This document shows, piece by piece, positions 28,777 through 38,800 of a stretch of DNA of 64,000 nucleotides. The translations under genes were made by a program, and so were the position numbers. Position 1 is the first letter of the stretch. Every line of letters starts with the position of its first letter. The notes beneath the pieces were generated by a model that saw only the letters and a program-made list of their open reading frames with translations, ran no database searches and was not told where the DNA came from. Source of the DNA: Petasospora fabianii (lineage: Eukaryota > Ascomycota > Saccharomycetes > Phaffomycetales > Wickerhamomycetaceae); the NCBI GenBank assembly GCA_022641835.1, contig CP048717.1, positions 744,001 through 808,000 on the forward strand, written 5' to 3'.

Positions 28777-30390
28777 ATGGAGCAGGTCTCATTTCACAGC
28801 AATGACCACAAAGACCCGGAGTCACACGCTCTGAAGGGCCCAGATGACCAGGCAGTGCTCGAGCAGCTAGGATATAAGCAAGAGTTCAAGCGTTCTCATT
28901 CCATTCTTTCGTTGGTCGCCTATGGTGTCTACATCCTCACACCTCCAACAGCTTGCATGAATACACTCACCACTCCGTTAGTCATGGGTGGTGCCCAGTC
29001 TCTAGTATGGGGTTATATTATCGTCTCCATCTTCACAATCATCGTTGCCCTCTCAATGGCCGAGATCGCTGCAGTGTACCCTGTCTCCGGAGGTCCTCTT
29101 TCATGGGCATACCAGCTTGGCAACAAGAGACAGGCAAAGATCTTGTCATCCTGGTATACGGGTTACTTCAACATATTTGCCCAGATCGCATTCGCCTCAT
29201 CGGCTTTCTTTCAAGGTGTAGTTCAGATGTTGTCAGCAGTTGCCCTACAGCACCCAGACTATATTCCAGAACGTTACCACTACGTTCTAGTTACCATTGG
29301 GTTCATTGGTCTTTCCACCATTTGTAATGTCTTCTTGAGTAAGTTCTACTCCCAAACTACCAAGCTCATCTTTGCATTGAACGTTGGTTCTGTCTTTGCC
29401 GTCATGATCACTTTGCTCGCCAAGACTCCAGAGAGAAACACTGGTAAGTTCATCTTCACCGAATACAACAACATGACTGGGTTCTCATCCCACGGATACG
29501 TCTTCATTCTTGGTCTTCTCCAATCTGCCTACACTTTTACCGGTTATGACTCTGTCACTCATTTGGCTGAGGAGGCAGAGACTGGCATCAACATCATCCC
29601 TCGTGCCCTCATGATCGTCATCACATCCTCCATTCTCTATGGATTTATGTTCATCATCGCAATCTGCTCCGTCTTGGACGATATCCCAGGTCTTGTTGAT
29701 TCCGCTACTGGATCCGCATTCACTCAACTTGTTTTTAACAAAGTCGGCTCCATCCCAGTCACAGTTTTACTTATTCTCCTCCCAGCCATTAGTGCAATCT
29801 TTGCCGGTGACGGTATGACCCTTTCAAACTCACGTACCATCTTTTCGTTCGCCCGTGATGGTGCATTCATTTTCCCAAAGACTTTCTCCAAGGTGTCTGA
29901 CCGTTGGGGTGTCCCAATCCCAGCTTTGATCTTCTCTTTCCTTGGTCAATCGATCATCATCATCCTCTATCTCTCCTCTGACGTTGTCTTCAACACTATC
30001 CTATCCCTTTGTACGATTGGTCACGAGTTGGCTTATCTAGTCCCAATAACCATGATGCTCTTTGGTGGCAGATCACGCATGCCAAAGACGAGACCATGGA
30101 ATCTCGGAATCGTTGGTGTCATTTGTAACATCATCGCCATCATGTGGCTCTGCTTTGTCTCAATCACAGCAATGTTCCCAACTGTCCACCCAACAACTGC
30201 TGGAAACATGAACTATACCGTGGTAATCATCTTCATCGTCCTTGCATATGCTACGATCTGTTGGTTTATTCAAGGTGTGAAGACCTACAAGGGCCCAAGT
30301 GAGGTTCTAAACGAGGCTGAGGTGTTTGATGCTACTTCGACTGATGATGTTAACGTTGTTATCGGTGACAGCTTCCAGGAGAAGCACTAG
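28777..30390 (+). CDS. APC-superfamily permease, amino acid/choline transporter (ACT) family
   Basis: The 537-residue protein has about 12 hydrophobic helices between soluble ends. The first helices show SILSLVAYGVYILTPPTA and the family sequence MAEIAAVYPVSGGPLSWAYQ. A glutamate-rich HLAEEAETGINIIPRA loop follows the sixth helix. These features define the fungal ACT family that includes Uga4 (GABA), Hnm1 (choline), Bio5 and Tpo5. I cannot choose the substrate from sequence. A GABA or choline permease is the most common member of this type. GATA motifs in the promoter favour a nitrogenous substrate. It is convergent with CLF1. Confidence 0.85.
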   Translation: MEQVSFHSNDHKDPESHALKGPDDQAVLEQLGYKQEFKRSHSILSLVAYGVYILTPPTACMNTLTTPLVMGGAQSLVWGYIIVSIFTIIVALSMAEIAAVYPVSGGPLSWAYQLGNKRQAKILSSWYTGYFNIFAQIAFASSAFFQGVVQMLSAVALQHPDYIPERYHYVLVTIGFIGLSTICNVFLSKFYSQTTKLIFALNVGSVFAVMITLLAKTPERNTGKFIFTEYNNMTGFSSHGYVFILGLLQSAYTFTGYDSVTHLAEEAETGINIIPRALMIVITSSILYGFMFIIAICSVLDDIPGLVDSATGSAFTQLVFNKVGSIPVTVLLILLPAISAIFAGDGMTLSNSRTIFSFARDGAFIFPKTFSKVSDRWGVPIPALIFSFLGQSIIIILYLSSDVVFNTILSLCTIGHELAYLVPITMMLFGGRSRMPKTRPWNLGIVGVICNIIAIMWLCFVSITAMFPTVHPTTAGNMNYTVVIIFIVLAYATICWFIQGVKTYKGPSEVLNEAEVFDATSTDDVNVVIGDSFQEKH

Positions 30391-30615
30391 CTAAAAGGGA
30401 ATTCTTGCAAGTCACCAGTCTTTGCTAGTTATTGTTTTTTTAAAACTCTGTTTTGTCTCATAGTGGACTCTGTAGTTTTATTCGTGATTAATCCCTACGG
30501 TACCATCAGGCATTGGATTCCTATACTACTGCTATTAGTGACTAAGGCGGGCTTACAACAGGGGAACACTAAAGATAAGCATAATCATTAGAAAAGAAAC
30601 CAGTAGGACACAGTC

Positions 30616-32616
30616 TTACTGTTTCTTCCACTTCTTAGCCATTTCCAAAAACTTACTCATCTTCTGATCATCAGGGAAGATGTAATCGTAATATTCCTTG
30701 ATCGTACCATCCTCAAGTGTCTTCTTCTTCTTGACCACAGTTGGCAGACGTTTTTCAAGTTTTTCCTGAGAGGTATCATCACCGTGCGTAGATTCAAACT
30801 GTTTAAGAGCCTCGAACATGACAACACGCTTTTCCTTAGCATCAACTTTCTTGAAGTGTCTCAATGCCTTTTCGAAGACCTCTCTTGCACGCGTCTTTGC
30901 TTCATCTGTTATTGCAAATTCAAACTCCAACTCATCATCACCGCTCTCTTCAACCTGTCTCTGATAATCGGCCATCTGCTTCTCAGTGGGCACAGTAAGC
31001 TCGAACAGGGCGCACTTGATCCATGCCCTAGCATCATCCAGTTTCTTCTCCAACATCTTTTGGTAAATAGCTCTTGCCCTCTCATATTCATTCAAGTCGA
31101 CTTCAAACTCAACATATTTTTCCCACACTAAGGCATTTTCTCCCGTGGTGACGGCATCAAGTGCAATCTCAAAGATTGCCCTAGCACGATCCAAATCATT
31201 TAATTCACTTTCCAATTCTGCAAATTCGATCCAAACATCAGCACGCTGAGGGAATGTCTCAACATTCTTCTCATAGATCTTCCTGACACGATCAAATTCC
31301 TTTAATTTGATCTCCAAGGCGATGTAATGTCTAAAAGTCTTTTGCTTTGGATATTTACCAATGCTGAATCCTAGTAGCTTTCTGGCTTGGGATAAATCAC
31401 CATGTCTGATCTCGAAGTTGGAATACAATATCCAGAGCTTGGAGAAGGTGAACTGTTTCGGGGTGATCTTGGTGGCTCGTTTATAAATCGAACGGGCGCT
31501 CTCAACGTCACCATATAGTTCTTCAAAAATTGCATATTTGATCCAGAGAAATATGTATCTCTTCCAATGAACTTTTTCGAGGGATGTCGGTGTGTGAGCG
31601 ACTGCATTTTCGAATGCTTCACGGCGGGTCTGAATTGGATAGTCATCAAGAAGAGAAAGATATGCCCACCACGTATCATAATCTAATGGGTCCTGTTCCA
31701 ATTCTGATTCGTATTTCTGTTTGCGTTTCAAGAGAATAGAGTCCTCAATACCGTCTTTATCACCATATTGCTTTTCGAAATGTGTTAGCTCCTCATTGAT
31801 GAGTGTTGATTTGGGGAACTTTATGAGACCAAACTTGAAGATGGCACGAGCACGCTCCCATTCCTTCTGTGAGCCTTCCCATTTAGCAAATTGAGCAATG
31901 AGCTTTTCACTCTGGAGTGTGTCAATTGCAGCTGTGAATACTTCTCTAACTGTGCTGGATTCACCATAGTCTTCTTCGAATCTTGTCCATTTGAGCCATG
32001 TCTCTGGAGTTGGATGGATGATGACGTATTGGTTGTAGATTTTTCTGACATTGTCAAGTTCATCATACCTTTTTTCGAAGTTGACATAAGCATCCCATGC
32101 TGGTGTGTCTGGTTCCCATTGCATCCATCTCTTAAAGACATGTCGTGTACCATTGATGTTTTGAAGGATCTCCTCTGTCTGGACATATCGGAACCATAAT
32201 TTATCCACTCTTGGTAATAGCGTCACGGCACGGTCGAATAAGTTTCTTGCATGGTTGATGTTTCGTGTCTTGATCTCTGAGTCGATGTAACGGATCCATA
32301 AAGGAACGTGATGTGGGTTAATCTCAAGTGCTCTTTCAAAGATAGATCTAGCTCTTCGTAGGTCCTTTTGATCAATCTCGAACTGTGCATAGCGCATCCA
32401 TTGGCCAAAATCAAGTCTATTACGCCTCAGTGCATCTTCATATCCCTGTCTCGTCCTTCTTTGGAACTCTTGGAGCTCTTCAAGATCTGCAATCTTGACC
32501 TTGGTCTTGTTAAGAGGGTCGCTCTTGTGTTCATAAGCTTCGAGCAGGATCTGCTCGGCGGTGATCTGAAGCTCGGCGGGGGCCTTATTGCGCTCCCTAT
32601 GTTTCTCTTCTGCCAT
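30616..32616 (-). CDS. CLF1: Pre-mRNA splicing factor, crooked-neck type, HAT repeats
   Basis: The 666-residue protein is built almost wholly of HAT (half-TPR) repeats. It shows the recurring pattern W-x2-Y-x2-FE and R-A-R-x-I-F/Y-E-R-A, for example GQWMRYAQFEIDQKDLRRAR and RADVWIEFAELESELNDLDR. At least a dozen units are visible. Clf1/Syf3 is a scaffold of the Prp19-associated NTC that joins the spliceosome at activation. The ATG at 32614-32616 gives MAEEKHRERNKAPAELQITAEQ, the expected N-terminus, whereas codons just upstream lack an ATG. Length is close to S. cerevisiae Clf1 (687). MSL5, another splicing factor, lies 1.6 kb away. Confidence 0.95.
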   Translation of the reverse strand: MAEEKHRERNKAPAELQITAEQILLEAYEHKSDPLNKTKVKIADLEELQEFQRRTRQGYEDALRRNRLDFGQWMRYAQFEIDQKDLRRARSIFERALEINPHHVPLWIRYIDSEIKTRNINHARNLFDRAVTLLPRVDKLWFRYVQTEEILQNINGTRHVFKRWMQWEPDTPAWDAYVNFEKRYDELDNVRKIYNQYVIIHPTPETWLKWTRFEEDYGESSTVREVFTAAIDTLQSEKLIAQFAKWEGSQKEWERARAIFKFGLIKFPKSTLINEELTHFEKQYGDKDGIEDSILLKRKQKYESELEQDPLDYDTWWAYLSLLDDYPIQTRREAFENAVAHTPTSLEKVHWKRYIFLWIKYAIFEELYGDVESARSIYKRATKITPKQFTFSKLWILYSNFEIRHGDLSQARKLLGFSIGKYPKQKTFRHYIALEIKLKEFDRVRKIYEKNVETFPQRADVWIEFAELESELNDLDRARAIFEIALDAVTTGENALVWEKYVEFEVDLNEYERARAIYQKMLEKKLDDARAWIKCALFELTVPTEKQMADYQRQVEESGDDELEFEFAITDEAKTRAREVFEKALRHFKKVDAKEKRVVMFEALKQFESTHGDDTSQEKLEKRLPTVVKKKKTLEDGTIKEYYDYIFPDDQKMSKFLEMAKKWKKQ

Positions 32617-32795
32617 TTGCAATCTCGATAAACAACTCTCGAAACACAGGAAAGGTTTATCCTACTTCATTAAATAGTATATTCAAGTTAAAGTTGAAAT
32701 CCAATCATCCTAAACATTTATTCGCACTCCCTTAGTGACCCGTACAGCATTGGCAGCTAGGGGCCTACTCCATTCATTATATACCGAGATAATAC

Positions 32796-33264
32796 TCAGA
32801 GACAGCCACCACGGAGGGTTAGCACGAGATGGAGCTGAGCACCTGGTTCCAATTTGTAAGCCTCGACTGTCTCGTCGTCGTTCCTGTGTGGGTGTTAGCG
32901 TTGTTTTGCTAGGGAGATAATAGAGTAGTATACGTACATCTGCTTTCCTAGGTAGATGAGTCTCTGCTGTGATGGTGGAATTCCCTCCTTCTCCTCCATG
33001 ATTTCCTTAATGCGGAGGATCTGTTGATGTTAGCGTAGGTTAAATAGGTAGCAAATGGGCTGAGTGACTCACCTTGTCGTTGGCCTCGACATCCACTGGG
33101 ATCTATGGAAACATGTTAGTGTGCTGGTTGCGAGTTGGCTTCTGGGGGGCAAAGTACGAACCTCCTTTCCTGTCAATGTCTGTGGATTTCATTAGTTAGT
33201 ATGCGAGTCCTAGGACATGGTTATCATTCCAATGAGTAGCACGTACTTTGACCTTGATCTGCAT
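32796..33264 (-). CDS. RUB1: NEDD8-like ubiquitin modifier Rub1, five exons
   Basis: Five exons on the minus strand join into a 78-residue protein: 33247-33264, 33162-33179, 33073-33102, 32938-33020 and 32796-32883. Each of the four introns has a GTACGT, GTTCGT or GTGAGT donor, an [A/G]CTAAC branch site and an AG acceptor. The product reads [22 protein letters not shown], then the block [20 protein letters not shown] and finally [10 protein letters not shown] followed by Cys-Leu. The EKEGIPP block and Thr in place of Arg before LRGG match Rub1/NEDD8 and exclude ubiquitin. Rub1 modifies cullins such as Cdc53. The two residues after Gly-Gly would be removed by a Yuh1-type hydrolase. It is divergent from MTQ2, as in S. 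cerevisiae (YDR139C/YDR140W). Confidence 0.96.
32884..32937 (-). other. RUB1: RUB1 intron 4
   Basis: It is 54 bases long, with donor GTACGT, branch CGCTAAC at 32894-32900 and acceptor ACAG. It splits the methionine codon of GKQM. Confidence 0.9.
33021..33072 (-). other. RUB1: RUB1 intron 3
   Basis: It is 52 bases long, with donor GTGAGT, branch CGCTAAC at 33029-33035 and acceptor ACAG. Confidence 0.9.
33103..33161 (-). other. RUB1: RUB1 intron 2
   Basis: It is 59 bases long, with donor GTTCGT, branch CACTAAC at 33115-33121 and acceptor ATAG. Confidence 0.9.
33180..33246 (-). other. RUB1: RUB1 intron 1
   Basis: It is 67 bases long, with donor GTACGT, branch TACTAAC at 33195-33201 and acceptor CACAG. 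A second AG a few bases downstream would break the frame, so the first is used. Confidence 0.9.
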
Positions 33265-33472
33265 TTTTTGATTAGTTTATCGCTGCTCCTTCAGTGAGTG
33301 TTTCTGTATCAGTGGACTAAAAACCGTTGTGTTTTGTCCTCCGCACTTGTTTCTGCCGGCCGCGACTTCACTCTTCTCATGGCTTTTCTGGACAAGGGCT
33401 CTTTCTCTATTTAAACTCTTTATAGATAGAGATCCAGTACTGCACTTGGTGTCTAATCTCTCTCTACCTCAG

Positions 33473-34117
33473 ATGCTTCCCACGCCCGACGTTGTGGCCG
33501 ACTACGATAAAGTCTACGAGCCGGCAGAGGACTCGTTTCTCCTCCTGGACTCTCTCGAAGAGGAGAAGGACTACATCAACTCAAACTTCAAATCACCATT
33601 AGTAGTGGAGATCGGCACAGGTTCTGGAGTAGTAACCTCCTTTATGCACAAACACATTATCCCACAGGGGCTCTTCCTCACTACGGACCTCAACCCTCAT
33701 GCGTGTCGTGCCTCGCTCGACACATCCAAGAAGAATGGAGGTGCCCTATTCCTCGACTCGCTACAATCCGACCTCACGACAAGCATAAGGCCCCATCTCG
33801 TTGATATACTTGTGTTCAACCCGCCGTATGTCCCCGCTGAAGACGTACCAGCTGTTCCTGACTCGGAAGACGCATACGAGTGGTTAGATCTGGCTCTGTT
33901 GGGAGGCGATGACGGTATGGTAGTCACTGACAGACTACTTGCAAATCTGGATTCGATTCTTTCAAGTGATGGAATTGCATACATTCTCTTCTGTGCTCGT
34001 AACAAGCCGAAGCTTGTCGCTTCTAAGATGGAGGAAATGGGTTGGTCAGTGACGCTGGTCCTAAATAGAAAAGCAGGATGGGAAGATTTGAGCGTCTACA
34101 AATTCAAAAGGGTTTAA
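33473..34117 (+). CDS. MTQ2: eRF1 glutamine methyltransferase catalytic subunit
   Basis: From ATG 33473 the protein has 214 residues and begins [20 protein letters not shown], which matches the Mtq2 N-terminus. The SAM-binding motif [14 protein letters not shown] and the substrate motif NPPYVP, which holds the target glutamine in N5-glutamine methyltransferases, are both present. With Trm112 it methylates the GGQ glutamine of release factor eRF1 (Sup45). The open frame extends 48 codons upstream, but that part lacks a suitable start and family similarity. The bases before the ATG (TACCTCAG) resemble a 3' splice site. Confidence 0.93.
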   Translation: MLPTPDVVADYDKVYEPAEDSFLLLDSLEEEKDYINSNFKSPLVVEIGTGSGVVTSFMHKHIIPQGLFLTTDLNPHACRASLDTSKKNGGALFLDSLQSDLTTSIRPHLVDILVFNPPYVPAEDVPAVPDSEDAYEWLDLALLGGDDGMVVTDRLLANLDSILSSDGIAYILFCARNKPKLVASKMEEMGWSVTLVLNRKAGWEDLSVYKFKRV

Positions 34118-34203
34118 TTTTTGCATAGAGATGATAATAGCATTAAAGTACGACTTTTTCTTTTCTTTTTCAAACACAATCGTAGACTTCGTAAGCAGCA
34201 GCA

Positions 34204-35595
34204 TCAAACCTTGTCGGCATTGTCCGTGGTTGTTGCTGAGGTTGATGTTGTTGTTGTCGGTGGTGGAGGTGGAGGTGGGAGATCCAAACCTGGTGGTGGA
34301 GGTGGTGGGGCACCCATACCAGGTGGAGGTGGAGGTGGAGCCAGACCTGGTGGTGGTGCAGGTGGTGCAGAAAGACCTGGTGGTGGTGCCAAACCTGGTG
34401 GTGGTGTTAGACCTGGTGGTGCAGGTGGTGCAGAAAGACCTGGTGGAGGAGCAAGACCCGGAGGAGCAGGAGGAGCTGCAACACCTGGTGGAGGCTGAAT
34501 GGATGATGATGTTGGCTGGCCCTGGAATGGTGACTCTGCTGCTGTGTTTCTTTTCTTTGAAGGTTGATAGTGGCGATCATCGTCGCCAGCAGCTTCATCC
34601 TGTGTATAGTTTTTAGAGTTGATATTATTCAAAATGTTATCAAACTCTTGTTCGACATTCAACTGCATGTTACCTCCTTCTGTCTTCATCTTACAATCTC
34701 TTGCGAAATGGCCAGTGTTACCACACAAGCGGCAGACAATCTGAGCAGTGTAACTCTCCTTATTAGGACACTCCCATCTCTTATGACCACGAAGACCACA
34801 AATGGAGCATGGCCTATCATCATCTTCTCTCAAAGTACCGTTAAGCTCGGCAAGCTCTCTCAACTGTCCTCTCTTGAGATCATTCTGCCCCTCTGGGGAT
34901 GTAATAGCCTTGTCAACAATCGCCTTACATGCAGCGATACCAGCCTGCACTTTGTCCTCATCGTCAGCGGTGATCAAGCAGTGTAAAGGCTCGTCAAGAT
35001 GTGACATACGCGGATCATTTCTTGTGTTCTTACCTTCTTTAACAGATCCTTTACCTCTAATACCGATCCTGGCACCTGTCTCCTCTTGCATCTTTCTCAA
35101 TGTGTTACCTCTCGGACCGAGCAAAAGACCGACAAAGTTAATCTCTGGATGGTCTAGTGCCGGGATGAAGTATTTCTCCGTTGTGCTCTTTGGTCTTCTG
35201 TAGTCGGTAGGGGCAATGTAGTTGGGCACAATTCTGGCAGCTATATCGATTAAATGATGTCTTTCATCCTCGAGTGATTTCTTGTATCTCTGCTCTCTAG
35301 TATTGGTTCTTCTACCGTGGTTGTCATACGTTGGTGGCGGAGATGGAGATCGTGATTCTCTTACAGGTGGATCCATGTCATTATTAATGATCTTCTGAGT
35401 GATTTCTTCAATACGATAAATGATTTGGAAGGCATCGAGCTGTTCTGGAGTAAGCACACCGGTGATGAGGGTAGGCAAGTTGATGGCTCCTCGAATGTTG
35501 TTATCACGCGCACTGCGTCCCCAGGGACCAGTCAAAGTCTTCGGTGTATTCTCTCGTGTCGGTGAGCGTCCCCTCTTTAGTGAATACCCGGACAT
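34204..35595 (-). CDS. MSL5: Branchpoint-binding protein (BBP/SF1)
   Basis: The 463-residue protein follows the SF1/BBP plan. The N-terminal helix region (ALTG-type, around ITGVLTPEQLDAFQIIYRIE) precedes a KH-QUA2 domain at about residues 140-270, with the GLLLGPRGNTLRKMQEETGA loop. Two CCHC zinc knuckles follow, CSICGLRGHKRWEC and CRLCGNTGHFARDC. The tail of about 90 residues is a proline-glycine-leucine repeat (PPGLAPPPG-type). Msl5 binds the branch-site sequence UACUAAC in the commitment complex with Mud2. All introns in this window carry near-consensus CTAAC branch sites. It is divergent from DOP1. Confidence 0.96.
   Translation of the reverse strand: MSGYSLKRGRSPTRENTPKTLTGPWGRSARDNNIRGAINLPTLITGVLTPEQLDAFQIIYRIEEITQKIINNDMDPPVRESRSPSPPPTYDNHGRRTNTREQRYKKSLEDERHHLIDIAARIVPNYIAPTDYRRPKSTTEKYFIPALDHPEINFVGLLLGPRGNTLRKMQEETGARIGIRGKGSVKEGKNTRNDPRMSHLDEPLHCLITADDEDKVQAGIAACKAIVDKAITSPEGQNDLKRGQLRELAELNGTLREDDDRPCSICGLRGHKRWECPNKESYTAQIVCRLCGNTGHFARDCKMKTEGGNMQLNVEQEFDNILNNINSKNYTQDEAAGDDDRHYQPSKKRNTAAESPFQGQPTSSSIQPPPGVAAPPAPPGLAPPPGLSAPPAPPGLTPPPGLAPPPGLSAPPAPPPGLAPPPPPPGMGAPPPPPPGLDLPPPPPPPTTTTSTSATTTDNADKV
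34255..34500 (-). repeat. MSL5: Proline/glycine coding repeat in MSL5
   Basis: Imperfect GGTGGT/GGAGGT units (CCACCACCTGGT on the coding strand) encode PPPPGL and APPAPPGL repeats. The stretch is a likely site of length variation. Confidence 0.8.
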
Positions 35596-35816
35596 TATGC
35601 TGGAAATGGTGTTTTTGAGAGATAAGTTAGTGTTGTGGAGAAGTCGAAGATGAACTCAGGAGAAGAAAAATTACCCGCGGTTTTTCGGTTTCGCGCACGA
35701 CCTCGGAGCTGAAGCGATTGCGCGCGAGCTTATACGTGTTTACTAAAGACATTTACTTCTCTTTTGGCTTTGTTTACACTTGTCTATTATTGTTTACCGC
35801 TCTGTGCCTCCCATCA

Positions 35817-38800
35817 ATGGACTCGAAGGACAAGAAGTACGCCAGTGGCATCGAGAGGTCACTCGCTCTCTTCGACTCCGTCGAGGAGTGGGCCGACTAC
35901 ATCGCCTTCCTTTCAAAGCTACTCAAGGCTCTCCAACAGAAGCATACAACGCCTCACTGGATCCCACACGGTCTCTCAATCTCCATCGTTCTCTCCAAAT
36001 GTCTGTCACCGAACCTCCCGTCTGGTGTGCACTCCAAGACGCTCGAACTCTACAACTTCATCTTCACTGAGCTCGGCATTGAGTCCCTTAGCTCGCAGGT
36101 GGATCTCTGGGTCCCCGGTATCCTCCCGCTAATGCAGTTTGCATCCATCAGTATCAAGCCAATGGTGATAGATCTCTACAAGACACGCATCTTGACTTTG
36201 CCATCGGACACTCTTAAGACCATTGTGCGCCCATTGCTTGCGTATCTCATACCGTCTTTAGATGACGAAAGATCTGAGTTCTTTGATGCCTCATTTGCAT
36301 TGGTTGCCAGTTTGAAGACAGAACTCAATGATGATGCTCTCTTCTGGCAATCTCTATTCCTTATAATCATCACAAGTGAGGAGAGACGACTCGGGTGTCT
36401 TGTGTGGTGCAATAAGAAATTGCCAGATCTTAATCTTGTGGTATCAGAACCAACAGACGATACAGAACCCACAACGGAATACTACAAATCTGAACTACGC
36501 AAACAACTCACCTCTGAACAACAAGCACTCATCACACCAGAATTAGGGCTCGTAATCCGTGCATTCATTCATGCTCTCAAGTCAAACAACATTCTCATCC
36601 AGAGAGGGTTCTTTGATCTACTTATCAAGAAGCTTCAACTCGACTCTACTGTACTCCAGAGACTCACACCAGCCAACGACCTTCGTGACCTAATAATGTC
36701 CGCTCTCAGTGCCATCCTAAAGAAGGATATGTCCATCAACAGACGTGTGTGGACCTGGCTTCTTGGACCAGAGACGACATCTGCCCTTCATCTCGAGTTT
36801 TTCAAGACTAATGGTTCCATGCATCTATTAGATGGTCTCCTCAAATTGCTCTCGGGGGACCATGACCAGAGACCAGCGTTCGAGCAAAAGATTGACGCTC
36901 TGAAGATCTCGTTGGCACTTATGGATCGCTGGGAAATCAGCTCAGATATCATTCCAAGTTTGCTTGTCGCCGCCCTCCGCTCTGTCCAGAATTCCGTTGA
37001 GAGTAAAAGTTATGAATATGAGGATGTCTTGAAGAGTGGTGCCGCTTTATTCGATGCTGTTGAGACTTTGACGATATACTCGGCTCTCCATTCAGAACTG
37101 ATCAAGGAGTCTGCTGATATTGAGTTTGTGCTCTTTGTTCTACAGAACTTCAATGTTCAGGAGGAGGAAATGATTGTTCATCAGTTGCCTTTGTTACTGC
37201 TTACGCTTCTGTCTAGAAAGTCTGATTCACCAGTCTGGTTCAAGATTGTCAATGTAATCATGGATCTTATTCCGCAACGTGCTTACCTTCCCATTGAACA
37301 CGCTTCTGAGTCAGCCACTGAACTCACCACGGATGACATCACAGAGCGGATTCAGGATTATTACACTGGCACAGATGTCCTCAAGCTCCCATTCCAATCA
37401 GCTGATCTGAGCTTGGTAACTCTTCAACTCGTAACAGACATTGTCGTCTCAAACATTGATGCACCAGCTGCTCTAAAGTTCATCTCCGTCTTGAATAACA
37501 TCATTGACACCATCCCAGAACTCAAGTACAGTAATGACAAGCTCGTTGAGATACTTCAGACGCACGACTTTCAGGGCAGCGTGATCATCAATGTCTCCAA
37601 ACTCTTTTCGAAGATACACTTCTCCACACCATTCCTCCGCATTGAGGTGCTCAAGAAGATTGTATTCCAGCTTTGTGAACTTCTCAGGACTTCCGGAAAC
37701 AGATATCAGGTCGAAGCGGTGAAGACGCTGCACACCCTTACGTTCACGGTGTCACCATCCTACGTTGAAGCAGCTATAACTTCATATCTCCTCTCTCTCA
37801 ACAGTTTCAGTGACAGACTTCACGTGTTTAATTACATCTGGTCCCATGCCTCGGACACATCGATCCTCGATTATCCACTGCACGCCATCCTCGATGATCT
37901 TGACGAAGCCAATGGTTCCGTCTACACAGTCCTGCAGAACTGGATCATCAACGTGGTCAACACGGGACACGCTAACAGGCTCTTCCATCTCATCACTGCC
38001 AAATTTGCCGACTGCATTGATGATAACGCTGTTTTTGATTACCATGTTTCGGTACTCTACAAAGTGCTCGTTATCGATCTGAAGAAAATTCTCCCATTGT
38101 TTAAAGAGGAGTTAACTGTCATTAACTCGATTGAGTACAAGGATGAGAATGTATCTACTTATAAGGACTTCACACTATTCCAAATGGAGAGGTTTGTGAA
38201 AGCAAGAGCATTTGATGCCAAAACTTTTGGAGCTGTATTAAAACTGTATGAGCTTCTTCTAGATGGCTCTGAGTCCTGGTTTGAGGACCATGTGACTTTG
38301 ATCTTCATGCTGGCTAAGGAGTTAGTGCTTGAAAGTAACCATGATGATGAGAATGGGATCATGTTTGTGGTGTTGTTCAACCATTTGACACAACTGACAA
38401 AGCTCTTAATTAGTACCCATAACAAGGTTACTGATGTGCTTGTTAAGGAGGATTCAACTGGGAAGCCATTCCTTGTTGACTTCTTGCTGCTAAGTTTCGT
38501 CAAGTTTAACAACCCAGATCTGCTGAGTACTTGGATTGAGCTTTTGAGTGCATCTTTGAAGTTCCAAGATGAATACATTTTCAAGTTCGTCGAGCCAATC
38601 GCCCTGACTATCATCAAGAAAGTTGACGAATTGTATGGTTCAGACCCAGAATTCAAAGATGATATATCCATATCGTTGTTGTTGACTATTCTTGAGGAAG
38701 TCTTGTCACTGTTCAGAACCTATGTCATCAGTATCGAAATCAACAACACCAAGAACACACAGCATGATCCGGGCTTCTTCTCTACAGTTGCCGGTGTCTT

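Noticed and set aside
33329-33472. N-terminal extension of MTQ2
   Set aside because: The upstream frame has no suitable ATG-supported family similarity. The protein from 33473 begins exactly like other Mtq2 proteins.
35596-35640. Possible 5'-UTR intron of MSL5 (CACTAAC then TTTCCAG just before the ATG)
   Set aside because: No good donor site is visible upstream, and the branch-to-acceptor distance is longer than in the other introns.
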